Origin: Streptomyces sp. NBC_01262 | GTDB lineage: Bacteria > Actinomycetota > Actinomycetes > Streptomycetales > Streptomycetaceae | Assembly (NCBI RefSeq): GCF_036226365.1 | Contig: NZ_CP108462.1 | Location: 5,409,501-5,473,500, forward strand | Length of the DNA stretch: 64,000 nt | Direction of reading: 5' to 3' | Part shown: positions 17,287 through 25,267 of the stretch, in pieces | Layout: every line of letters starts with the position of its first letter | Position numbering within the stretch: the stretch's first letter is position 1 | Translations under genes and position numbers: made by a program | The notes under the pieces: generated by a model | What the model saw: the letters and a program-made list of their open reading frames with translations, nothing else | Told to the model about the DNA's origin: nothing | Database searches by the model: none

Positions 17287-18528
17287 ATGAGCACCACTGG
17301 CCCCCGCACCCCCGGCGCGGATCTCCCCGAGCACCCCGAATGGCTGTGGCGCAGCCCGGAGCCGAAGAAGGCGTACGACGTCATCATCGTCGGCGGCGGC
17401 GGGCACGGCCTCGCCACCGCCCACTACCTCGCCAAGAACCACGGCATCACGAACGTCGCCGTACTGGAGAAGGGCTGGCTCGCGGGCGGCAACATGGCCC
17501 GCAACACCACCATCATCCGCTCCAACTACCTCTGGGACGAGAGCGCCGGCATCTACGAGCACGCGCTCAAGCTCTGGGAGGGCTTGGAGGAGGAGCTGGA
17601 CTACCCCATCCTCTTCAGCCAGCGCGGTGTTCTGAACCTCGCCCACAGCCTCCAGGACGTACGCGACTCCGTGCGCCGTGTCGAGGCCAACCGCCTCAAC
17701 GGCGTGGACGCGGAATGGCTCGACGAGAAGCAGGTCCAGGAGGTCTGCCCGATCGTCAACATCTCCCCGGACGTCCGCTACCCGGTCATGGGCGCCACCT
17801 ACCAGCCCCGCGCCGGCATCGCCAAGCACGACCACGTCGCCTGGGGCCTCGCCCGCTCGGCGGACGCCGCCGGCATCGACCTCATCCAGAACTGCGAAGT
17901 GACGGGCATCGACATCGTCGGCGGCCGGGTCGTCGGCGTACAGACCACCCTCGGCCCGATCGCCGCCGGCAAGGTCGCCCTCTGCTCGGCGGGCCACTCC
18001 TCCGTCCTCGCCAAGATGGCCGGCTTCGACCTCCCCCTCCAGAGCCACCCCCTCCAGGCCCTGGTCAGCGAGCTGCTGGAGCCCGTGCACCCGACGGTCG
18101 TGATGTCCAACGCCGTGCACGTCTACGTCAGCCAGGCCCACAAGGGCGAACTGGTGATGGGCGCCGGCATCGACTCGTACAACTCCTACACCCAGCGCGG
18201 CGCCTTCCACATCATCGAAGAGCAGATGTCCGCCGCCCTGGAGCTCTTCCCGATCTTCGCCCGCGCCCACGTGCTCCGCACCTGGGGCGGCATCGTCGAC
18301 GTCAGCCCCGACGCCTCCCCGATCGTCGGCCTCACCCCCGTCGACAACCTCTACCTCAACTGCGGCTGGGGCACCGGCGGCTTCAAGGCCACCCCCGGCG
18401 TCGGCTCCGTCTACGCCCACACCATCGCCCACGACACCCCCCACCCCCTCAACGCCCCCTTCTCGCTCGACCGGTTCACCACCGGCGCGCTCGTAGACGA
18501 GCACGGCGCGGCCGCCGTCGCCCACTGA
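17287..18528 (+). CDS. soxB: Sarcosine oxidase, beta subunit
   Basis: A 413-residue flavoprotein subunit of heterotetrameric sarcosine oxidase. It has the FAD motif VIIVGGGGHGLATAHYL and the family segment AGIAKHDHVAWG, where His181 matches the position of the covalent FMN attachment in characterised enzymes (from family knowledge). The C-terminus shows WGTGGFKATPGVG. It starts 11 bases after the dimethylglycine oxidase gene with GGAGAG as ribosome site, and is followed after 15 bases by the delta-alpha gene. Confidence 0.93.
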   Translation: MSTTGPRTPGADLPEHPEWLWRSPEPKKAYDVIIVGGGGHGLATAHYLAKNHGITNVAVLEKGWLAGGNMARNTTIIRSNYLWDESAGIYEHALKLWEGLEEELDYPILFSQRGVLNLAHSLQDVRDSVRRVEANRLNGVDAEWLDEKQVQEVCPIVNISPDVRYPVMGATYQPRAGIAKHDHVAWGLARSADAAGIDLIQNCEVTGIDIVGGRVVGVQTTLGPIAAGKVALCSAGHSSVLAKMAGFDLPLQSHPLQALVSELLEPVHPTVVMSNAVHVYVSQAHKGELVMGAGIDSYNSYTQRGAFHIIEEQMSAALELFPIFARAHVLRTWGGIVDVSPDASPIVGLTPVDNLYLNCGWGTGGFKATPGVGSVYAHTIAHDTPHPLNAPFSLDRFTTGALVDEHGAAAVAH

Positions 18529-18543
18529 GGAGCCCACGACCCC

Positions 18544-21500
18544 ATGCTGCTCATCCCCTGCCCCTGGTGCGGTCCCCGCGACGAGTCCGAGTTCCACTAC
18601 GGCGGTCAGGCCCACATCGCCTACCCCGAGGACCCCGCCGCCCTCACGGACGACGAATGGGCCCGCTATCTCTTCTTCCGCGACAACCCGAAGGGGCCGT
18701 TCGCGGAGCGCTGGATGCACTCGGCGGGCTGCCGGCAGTGGTTCAACGCGGTACGCGACACGTCGACGAACGTGTTCGTCGACGCTCCGCCCATTCCAGC
18801 CCCTCCGGCGTTTGAGGAGCGGGGGTCCGGGGGCGGAGCCCCCGGCGGGTCCGGGCAGAGCCCGGTTTCGGGAAGGGGCGGGGTGGGGGAGACCCAGCCG
18901 TTCCGCCTCACCACGGGCGGCCGCGTCTCCCGCCGCGACAAACTGACCTTCACCTTCGACGGCACGACGTACGAGGGCTACGCCGGCGACACCCTCGCCT
19001 CCGCCCTCCTCGCCAACGGCGTCATCCGCACCGGAACAAGCATCAAGCTCGGCCGCCCCCGCGGCATCTTCTCCGCCGGCGTCGAAGAGCCCAACGCGGT
19101 CATCCAGATCGAAGAGCCCTTCCCCGAGCCGATGCTCCCCGCCACCACCACCGAGCTCTACGAAGGCCTCGTCGCGACCGGCCTCCCCGGCCAGGGCCGC
19201 CTCGCCACCACGCCGGACCCGGCCCGGTACGACGCCGTGTACGCGCACTGCGACCTGCTGATCGTCGGCGCGGGCCCGGCCGGCCTCGCCGCCGCCGCGG
19301 CAGCGGCCCGCAGCGGGGCCCGGGTGATCCTGGCCGACGACCAGCCCGAGCTGGGCGGCAGCCTGCTGGGCACGGGCGAACTCCCCGCCCGCGTGAGCGA
19401 GATCGCGGCCCTCCTCGAACAGGCCCCCGAGGTCAAGGTGCTCACCCGCACCACCGTCTTCGGCTACTACGACGACAACCACCTCCTCGCCGTCGAACGC
19501 CGCACCAACCACCTCGGCGCGGCCGCCCCCGCCGACGTCTCCCGCGAACGCGTCCACCGCATCCGCGCCCGCCACGTCATCCTGGCCACCGGCGCCCACG
19601 AACGCTCCCTCGCCTTCCCGGACAACGACCGCCCCGGCATCATGCTTGCCGCCTCCGCCCGCACGTACGTCAACCGCTACGGCGTCCTCCCGGGCCGCAA
19701 GGCGGTCGTCTTCACGACCAACGACACCGCCCACGCCGCCGCCCGCGACCTGGCTGCGGCAGGCGTGGAGATCGCCGCCGTCGTCGACACCCGCAACGGC
19801 GAGTACGTGACCGGCACCGAAGGCGAAGACCGCCTCACCGCCGTCCTGGTCGGCGACCGCAGGATCGAGGCCGACCTGCTCCTCGTCTCAGGCGGCTGGA
19901 ACCCCGCCGGTCACCTCTTCTCGCAAGCGGGCGGCAAGCTCCGCTACGACGAGACGCTCGGCGCCTTCGTCCCGGAGCCCGGCTCCTGCCGTCAGGCCGT
20001 GGAGGTCGCGACCTCGGCGGCCGAGGGCGCGGCAGCCGCCGTACGGGCCCTGCAACTGCCGCCCACGGAGCCCGAACCCGAGCTCGAACTCGAACCCGAA
20101 CAGGAAACGGCGACCGCCCCGGACATCGTCTTCGTGGTCCCCGGGGCGGAGAACAGCCGCACCGCCTTCGTGGACCTCCAGCGCGACGTCACCGTGGCCG
20201 ACCTGGCCCGCGCCACCTCCGCCGGCATGCGTTCCGTGGAGCACACCAAGCGCTACACGACCGCCGGCACCGCCAACGACCAGGGCAAGACCTCCGGCGT
20301 ACTCGCCTCCGGCACCGTCGCCCACCTCCTCGGGGTGGACGTCTCCGTGCTCGGCACGACCACTTTCCGGCCCCCGTACGCCCCCGTCTCCTTCGCGACC
20401 CTCGCGGGCCGCCACCGGGGCGACCTGCTGGACCCGATCCGCACCACCGCGCTCCACCCGTGGCACGCGGCGCACGGCGCGCTGTTCGAGAACGTCGGCC
20501 AGTGGAAGCGCCCCTGGTACTACCCGCGGCCCGGCGAGAGCATGGACGAGGCCGTGCTCCGCGAGTGCGCCGCCACCCGCGAGGGCGTCGGCTTCATGGA
20601 CGCCTCCACTCTCGGCAAGATCGACGTCCAGGGCCCGGACGCGGCCGTCTTCCTGGACCGGCTCTACACCAACCTCATGTCCAGCCTCAAGGTCGGCATG
20701 ATCCGGTACGGCGTCATGGCCCGCCTCGACGGCATGATCTTCGACGACGGCACGGTCATCCGCCTCGCCGAGGACCGCTTCATCGTCACGACCACCACCG
20801 GCAACGCCGCCACCGTCCTGGACTGGATGGAGGAGTGGCACCAGACCGAGTGGCCCGAGCTGCGTGTCCACTGCACCTCGGTCACCGAGCAGTGGGCCAC
20901 CATCGCCGTCGTCGGCCCCCGCTCCCGCGAGGTGCTGGCCGGCCTGGCCGCCCCGGACCTGGCCGTGGACAACGACAGCTTCCCCTTCATGGCCTGGCGC
21001 GACACGACCGTGGCGGGCGGCATCCTGGCCCGCGTCTGCCGGATCAGCTTCTCCGGCGAGCTGGCGTACGAGATCAACATCTCGCCGTGGGACGCCCTCC
21101 CGGTCTGGGAGGCGGTGTACGCCGCCGGCGCCACCCCGTACGGCACCGAGACGATGCACGTCCTGCGCGCCGAGAAGGGCTACCCGATCATCGGCCAGGA
21201 CACGGACGGCACGGTGACGCCCCAGGACCTGGGCATGGGCTGGGCGGTCTCCAAGAAGAAGAAGGACTTCGTCGGCAAGCGCTCCTACGCCCGCGCCGAC
21301 ACCCTGCGCCCCGACCGCAAGCACCTGGTCGGCCTCCTCCCCGAGGACCCGGCGGACTTCCTCCCCGAGGGCACCCACCTCATCGCCACCTCCGCCCTCC
21401 CCGCACCCCCGGTCCCGATGCTCGGCCACGTCACCTCCAGCTACCGCAGCGCCGCCCTCGGCCGGACCTTCGCCCTCGCCCTCATCAAGGGCGGCCGGGA

Positions 21501-21606
21501 CCGTATCGGCGAGCGGCTCTACGCCCCCGTGGGCGACCGGCTCGTGCCCGTGACCGTCGCCAGTCCCGTCCTCTACGACCCCGAGGGAGCCCGCCGCGAT
21601 GGCTGA
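18544..21606 (+). CDS. Sarcosine oxidase delta and alpha subunits in one open frame
   Basis: The first 80 residues or so are a full delta subunit: the zinc ligands C6, C9, H59 and C63 are all present. From about residue 117 an alpha subunit begins (QPFRLTTGGRVSRRDKL), with a dinucleotide site GAGPAG near residue 243 and a GcvT-like folate domain from about residue 615. These subunits are normally separate proteins. The linker is low-complexity Gly/Pro encoded by a dispersed intergenic repeat with no stop. An in-frame GTG at 18883, preceded by GGAAGGGG at 18871, could start a separate alpha subunit of about 907 residues, so one fused or two separate products are possible. Confidence 0.88.
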   Translation: MLLIPCPWCGPRDESEFHYGGQAHIAYPEDPAALTDDEWARYLFFRDNPKGPFAERWMHSAGCRQWFNAVRDTSTNVFVDAPPIPAPPAFEERGSGGGAPGGSGQSPVSGRGGVGETQPFRLTTGGRVSRRDKLTFTFDGTTYEGYAGDTLASALLANGVIRTGTSIKLGRPRGIFSAGVEEPNAVIQIEEPFPEPMLPATTTELYEGLVATGLPGQGRLATTPDPARYDAVYAHCDLLIVGAGPAGLAAAAAAARSGARVILADDQPELGGSLLGTGELPARVSEIAALLEQAPEVKVLTRTTVFGYYDDNHLLAVERRTNHLGAAAPADVSRERVHRIRARHVILATGAHERSLAFPDNDRPGIMLAASARTYVNRYGVLPGRKAVVFTTNDTAHAAARDLAAAGVEIAAVVDTRNGEYVTGTEGEDRLTAVLVGDRRIEADLLLVSGGWNPAGHLFSQAGGKLRYDETLGAFVPEPGSCRQAVEVATSAAEGAAAAVRALQLPPTEPEPELELEPEQETATAPDIVFVVPGAENSRTAFVDLQRDVTVADLARATSAGMRSVEHTKRYTTAGTANDQGKTSGVLASGTVAHLLGVDVSVLGTTTFRPPYAPVSFATLAGRHRGDLLDPIRTTALHPWHAAHGALFENVGQWKRPWYYPRPGESMDEAVLRECAATREGVGFMDASTLGKIDVQGPDAAVFLDRLYTNLMSSLKVGMIRYGVMARLDGMIFDDGTVIRLAEDRFIVTTTTGNAATVLDWMEEWHQTEWPELRVHCTSVTEQWATIAVVGPRSREVLAGLAAPDLAVDNDSFPFMAWRDTTVAGGILARVCRISFSGELAYEINISPWDALPVWEAVYAAGATPYGTETMHVLRAEKGYPIIGQDTDGTVTPQDLGMGWAVSKKKKDFVGKRSYARADTLRPDRKHLVGLLPEDPADFLPEGTHLIATSALPAPPVPMLGHVTSSYRSAALGRTFALALIKGGRDRIGERLYAPVGDRLVPVTVASPVLYDPEGARRDG
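18797..18880. repeat. Dispersed intergenic repeat embedded in the delta-alpha coding sequence
   Basis: The start, about 18797-18818, differs by one base from the reverse complement of the repeat at 750-772. It is followed by a GGGGGCGGAGCCCCC hairpin and CGGGCAGAGCCCG, typical of sequence between genes. Here it is translated as a Gly/Pro/Ser linker. Confidence 0.65.
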
Positions 21607-22156
21607 CGCCACCATCGACGCCACGACCGACGCGTACATCGACACAGCCGACCTCCGCCTCGTCGAGCTCCCGTACGTCGCCCAGCTCAACATCCGCCTG
21701 GACCCCAAGAGCCCGGCCGCCGGTGCCGTAGGAGTGGCCCTCGGCCTCGACCTCCCCACCGACCCCAACACCGTCACCGCCCACGGCAACCTCACCGCTC
21801 TGTGGCTCGGCCCCGACGAATGGCTGCTCACCGCCCCGCCCGGCACCGCGGCCGACCTGGAGGCCCGGGTCCGTACAGCGGGAGCTGCCGCCGTCACCGA
21901 CGTATCCGCCAACCGCGTCACCCTCCTCCTCACCGGCCCCCGCGCCCGCGACCTGCTCGCCCACGGCTGCGCCCTCGACCTGCACCCCCGCGCCTTCCCC
22001 CCGGGCCGCTGCGCCCAGACGATGCTGGCCCGCGCGCAGGTCGTCCTGGCCGCCCAGGACGAGGGCTTCCGGATCCTGGTCCGCTCCTCCTTCGCGGGCT
22101 ACCTGACCGACTGGTTGCGGGACGCCGCGACGGAGTACACGAGGCCGCGCGAATAG
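21599..22156 (+). CDS. soxG: Sarcosine oxidase, gamma subunit
   Basis: A 185-residue subunit with the gamma-family segments HGNLTALWLGPDEWLL and VSANRVTLLLTGPRARDLL, related to half of a GcvT fold. It overlaps the delta-alpha gene by 8 bases and completes the heterotetrameric oxidase that turns sarcosine into glycine and methylene-THF. The coding end lies inside one arm of a 25-bp inverted repeat. Confidence 0.88.
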   Translation: MADATIDATTDAYIDTADLRLVELPYVAQLNIRLDPKSPAAGAVGVALGLDLPTDPNTVTAHGNLTALWLGPDEWLLTAPPGTAADLEARVRTAGAAAVTDVSANRVTLLLTGPRARDLLAHGCALDLHPRAFPPGRCAQTMLARAQVVLAAQDEGFRILVRSSFAGYLTDWLRDAATEYTRPRE

Positions 22157-22299
22157 GTGGGGCGGCGTCGCGGGGCGATGGGCGGCGCCTGGCGGCGTTG
22201 TCGTCGGTCCACGACGCTCCGCGTCGCCTCCCTCCTCCGCCTTGCCATGCTTGCCCCTCACCCCGCTCCTTCACCCGCCCCACCTATTCGCGCGGCCTC
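22141..22299. repeat. Perfect 25-bp inverted repeat bridging the soxG end and the fur promoter
   Basis: The arms are 22141-22165 and 22275-22299, with 109 bases between. The left arm encodes the last five soxG residues and its stop; the right arm is the exact reverse complement and abuts the fur promoter. The intervening sequence has no convincing gene. Confidence 0.8.
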
Positions 22300-22326
22300 C
22301 AAGAGGCCACTGCATACACTGGTCCC

Positions 22327-22782
22327 GTGGTGACCACGGACTGGAAAACCGACCTGAGGCAGCGCGGCTACCGGCTGACCCCGCAGCGCCAGCTTGTCCT
22401 GGAGGCCGTCGACACCCTCGAACACGCCTCCCCGGACGAGATCCTCACCGAGGTTCGCCGGACCGCCACCGGCGTCAACATCTCCACCGTCTACCGGACC
22501 CTGGAGCTGCTGGAGGAGCTGGGCCTGGTCAGCCACGCCCACCTGGGCCACGGCGCACCCACCTACCACCTCGCGGACCGGCACCACCACATGCACCTGG
22601 TGTGCCGGGACTGCGAGACGGTCATCGAGGCGGAGGTGTCGGTGGCGGGCGCGCTCACCGACCAGCTCAGGGCGACCTTCGGCTTCGAGACCGACATGAA
22701 GCACTTCGCGATCTTCGGCCGGTGCGCCGACTGTCTGGCCAAGGCCAGGACCAACACCAAGGATTCAACCACCGCGCCGTAG
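22327..22782 (+). CDS. Fur-family metalloregulator
   Basis: A 151-residue protein with the winged helix typical of Fur (RLTPQRQLVLEAV, then STVYRTLELLEELGLV) and a dimerisation domain containing HHHMHLVCRDC and, near the end, CADC, the paired CXXC motifs of a structural zinc site. Whether it senses iron, zinc, nickel or peroxide cannot be told. TACACT at 22315-22320 lies seven bases before the GTG and there is no ribosome site, so a leaderless message is likely. A second GTG follows immediately. Confidence 0.88.
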   Translation: MVTTDWKTDLRQRGYRLTPQRQLVLEAVDTLEHASPDEILTEVRRTATGVNISTVYRTLELLEELGLVSHAHLGHGAPTYHLADRHHHMHLVCRDCETVIEAEVSVAGALTDQLRATFGFETDMKHFAIFGRCADCLAKARTNTKDSTTAP

Positions 22783-22786
22783 TCTT

Positions 22787-23767
22787 ATGCGTATGCAGCG
22801 ACATTCAACGATCAGCCCTTTGCTGTCGCTCCCCGGTGCCGTCGCCGCGGAGGGCCCCGACGAGGGCGTAGCGGCGCACTACGGAGACCTCTTCCGTGAG
22901 CAGCGCGCCCTCGCGGACGGCACCGGCTTCGTCGACCTCTCCCACCGCGGCGTCATCACCGTCACCGGCCCGGACCGCCTCTCCTGGCTGCACCTGCTGC
23001 TCACCCAGCACGTCAGCGACCTCCCGCCGGGCCAGGCCACCGAGGCCCTGGTCCTGTCCGCGCACGGCCACATCGAGCACGCGCTGTATCTCGTCGACGA
23101 CGGCACGACGACCTGGATCCATGTCGAGCCGGGCACCGCGGGCGACCTCATCGCCTACCTGGAGAGCATGAAGTTCTTCTACCAGGTCGAGGTCGCCGAC
23201 TCGACGGACCAGTACGCCGTCGTCCACCTCCCCGCCGGCAGTATCGCGCCCCTCCCCGACGGCTGGACGGCCCGCGAGACCGCCTACGGCCGCGATGTCT
23301 TCGTCCCCCGCGACGAGCTGGAGACCTACGCCAAGGAGGTCGGCCCCCCCATCGGCACCCTGGCCCTCGAAGCCCTGCGCATCGAGGCCCACCGCCCCCG
23401 CCTCGGCCTCGAAACCGACCACCGCACCATCCCCCACGAGCTCGGCTGGCTCACCACCGCCGTCCACCTCGACAAGGGCTGCTACCGAGGCCAGGAAACC
23501 GTCGCCCGCGTCCACAACCTCGGCCGCCCCCCGCGCCGCCTCGTCTTCCTCCACCTCGACGGCAGCAACGTCACCCTCCCCGGCCACGGCACCCCCCTCC
23601 GCCTGGCCGACGACGAGCGTCCCATCGGCACCATCACCTCCTCGGCCAGACACTGGGAGCTCGGCCCCATCGCGCTGGCCGTGATCAAGCGCAACACGCC
23701 GATCGACGCGACCCTGCTCGCAGACGGCGGCACGGCCGCCTCGCAGGAAGTGATCGTAGAACCGTAG
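22787..23767 (+). CDS. ygfZ: Folate-binding protein YgfZ
   Basis: A 326-residue GcvT-related protein with the signature KGCYRGQE at about residues 235-242, whose Cys is essential in YgfZ. The family supports maintenance of certain Fe-S enzymes in a folate-dependent way. It starts 4 bases after fur. The first ATG and another six bases later are both possible, and TAGTCT just upstream could give leaderless transcription from the second. Confidence 0.9.
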   Translation: MRMQRHSTISPLLSLPGAVAAEGPDEGVAAHYGDLFREQRALADGTGFVDLSHRGVITVTGPDRLSWLHLLLTQHVSDLPPGQATEALVLSAHGHIEHALYLVDDGTTTWIHVEPGTAGDLIAYLESMKFFYQVEVADSTDQYAVVHLPAGSIAPLPDGWTARETAYGRDVFVPRDELETYAKEVGPPIGTLALEALRIEAHRPRLGLETDHRTIPHELGWLTTAVHLDKGCYRGQETVARVHNLGRPPRRLVFLHLDGSNVTLPGHGTPLRLADDERPIGTITSSARHWELGPIALAVIKRNTPIDATLLADGGTAASQEVIVEP

Positions 23768-23771
23768 AGGG

Positions 23772-23788
23772 CGGGGGCTCCGCCCCCG
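23772..23788. terminator. Hairpin between convergent ygfZ and dtd
   Basis: Perfect 7-bp stem CGGGGGC and GCCCCCG with a TCC loop. It lies between the two converging stop codons. Confidence 0.6.
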
Positions 23789-23812
23789 TCCCCCGCCCCC
23801 GCAGGCCGCCGA

Positions 23813-24238
23813 CTACAGGTCCACGACGACGGTGAACGGCCCGTCATTCGTCAGCGAAACCTTCATGTCCGCCCCGAACCGCCCGGTCTCGACATTCGCC
23901 CCGAGCGCCCGCAGCTCCGCGCACACCGCATCCACCAGCGGCTCGGCCACATCCCCGGGCGCGGCCGCGTTCCAGGTGGGCCGCCGCCCCTTCCGGGCGT
24001 CACCGTAAAGCGTGAACTGGCTGATCACCAGCAGCGGCCCGCCCACGTCCGAGCAGGACTTCTCGCCCGGCAGGATCCGCAGGCTCCACAGCTTGCGCGC
24101 GAGCTGCGCCGCCTTCTCGGCCGTATCCCCGTGCGTCACCCCCACCAGCACGCACAGCCCCGGCCCGACGATCTCCCCGACCGTCTCGCCGTCGACCACG
24201 ACACTCGCTTCACTAACCCGCTGGGCCACCGCACGCAT
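23813..24238 (-). CDS. dtd: D-aminoacyl-tRNA deacylase
   Basis: A 141-residue homodimeric proofreading enzyme that hydrolyses D-amino acids from tRNA. The active-site motif SQFTLYGD and the C-terminal NDGPFTVVVD, which supplies the cross-subunit Gly-cisPro-type loop, are present. The ATG giving MRAVAQRVSEASV matches the family N-terminus. It is divergent from rsiG. Confidence 0.94.
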   Translation of the reverse strand: MRAVAQRVSEASVVVDGETVGEIVGPGLCVLVGVTHGDTAEKAAQLARKLWSLRILPGEKSCSDVGGPLLVISQFTLYGDARKGRRPTWNAAAPGDVAEPLVDAVCAELRALGANVETGRFGADMKVSLTNDGPFTVVVDL

Positions 24239-24383
24239 GCGTCCATTCTCCTCACCCCAGGGGGCGCGCGGGCCGCGGGTCCGCGCACCAGTGCGCAGCG
24301 GCCGTTCGGGTGCAGAGTCGCTGCGCCCGGCGCCGCGGAGGTGGCACGATCGAATCCTGCCGTGACGAGGGGACGACAGACCA

Positions 24384-24977
24384 ATGACCGAGATCATCCA
24401 GCCCCACCCCCAGCCCCACCCAGAGACAGGCCAGCGCATGCTCAAGGCACCGGGCCCCCGAAGCCCGTACAGCCCGCTCACCGAGACGGGGCCCACGCCG
24501 GAGCTGCCCGGCCTCACCCTGGACGGACTGCGCACCTTGCGCCGCGACGCCCAGCAGGAGGAGGCCGACCTCTCCTACCTGCGCCGGCTCCTCCAGGGCC
24601 GCATCGACATCCTCCGCGCCGAAACCGGCCGCCGCACCGCCCCCGACACCCCAGTACTCGACCGCCTCCCCGAGATCCTCACCGACACCCCCTCCGCCCA
24701 CCGCTCCTCCGCTCGCCACGTCACCCTCGGCACCCCCGTCAGCGAGCGCTACCGCCTCCTCGCCGACGACATGCTCGCCGACGTAGAGCTCTCCGACCTC
24801 AGCGCCCGCACCGACGACGAACTCCACGACGCCATGGGCCGCCTGGTCCGCCACGAGCAGCAGGTCTCCCGCCGCCGGCAGACCCTGCAACGCACGGTCG
24901 ACGGCTGCAGCAAGGAGATCGCCCGGCGCTATCGGGAGGGCGAAGCCCGGGTCGAGGACCTCCTGGCGGAAGACTGA
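24384..24977 (+). CDS. rsiG: RsiG, c-di-GMP-controlled anti-sigma factor for WhiG
   Basis: A 197-residue mainly helical protein. Two copies of the c-di-GMP-binding pattern E-X3-S-X2-R-X3-Q-X3-D are exact: E60, S64, R67, Q71, D75 and E158, S162, R165, Q169, D173. This duplicated signature defines RsiG, which in Streptomyces venezuelae binds a c-di-GMP dimer and then holds sigma WhiG inactive, delaying sporulation. The N-terminal 50 residues are Pro-rich and probably disordered. It lies divergent from dtd, with GAGGGG upstream of the ATG. No sigma gene is adjacent, as expected for a WhiG partner encoded elsewhere. Confidence 0.9.
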   Translation: MTEIIQPHPQPHPETGQRMLKAPGPRSPYSPLTETGPTPELPGLTLDGLRTLRRDAQQEEADLSYLRRLLQGRIDILRAETGRRTAPDTPVLDRLPEILTDTPSAHRSSARHVTLGTPVSERYRLLADDMLADVELSDLSARTDDELHDAMGRLVRHEQQVSRRRQTLQRTVDGCSKEIARRYREGEARVEDLLAED

Positions 24978-24998
24978 GTTCCTGGCATCCTGGGGTCT

Positions 24999-25226
24999 AT
25001 GCCAGGCCAGAGAAAAAGGAAGAGGAAGCGTCAGCAGCGGGAGGAGCGCGCGGGTCACTGGGAAGTGGTCTTCAACACCCAGGACGAGGCGGAATGGCTG
25101 GCCTTCAACCACCGCTTCATGTCCGGTCGTGAGGCCCCCGACCCGTCCATGATCCGAGTCGACATCTTCTGCGGACGCCTGGCGCAGCCGACCGGCTATC
25201 AGCTGAGCCTGTTCGTGCCCGCCTAA
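24999..25226 (+). CDS. Small conserved-looking protein of unknown function
   Basis: A 75-residue protein with a very basic N-terminus (RKRKRKRQQR) followed by a compact acidic and aromatic part (HWEVVFNTQDEAEWLAFNHRFM) and a hydrophobic end. It starts 21 bases after rsiG, so it could be cotranscribed. I recognise no family. Codon usage is typical of its neighbours, which supports a real gene. Confidence 0.6.
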   Translation: MPGQRKRKRKRQQREERAGHWEVVFNTQDEAEWLAFNHRFMSGREAPDPSMIRVDIFCGRLAQPTGYQLSLFVPA

Positions 25227-25267
25227 TCCAGGTGCACCCGGGCGGCAGGCGTGCATATCGTGCGGGC

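Noticed and set aside
17272..19734. An 820-codon minus-strand frame opposite the sarcosine oxidase genes
   Set aside because: Antisense artefact: Gly/Val/Asp-rich with no motif, while both plus-strand subunits retain their cofactor residues.
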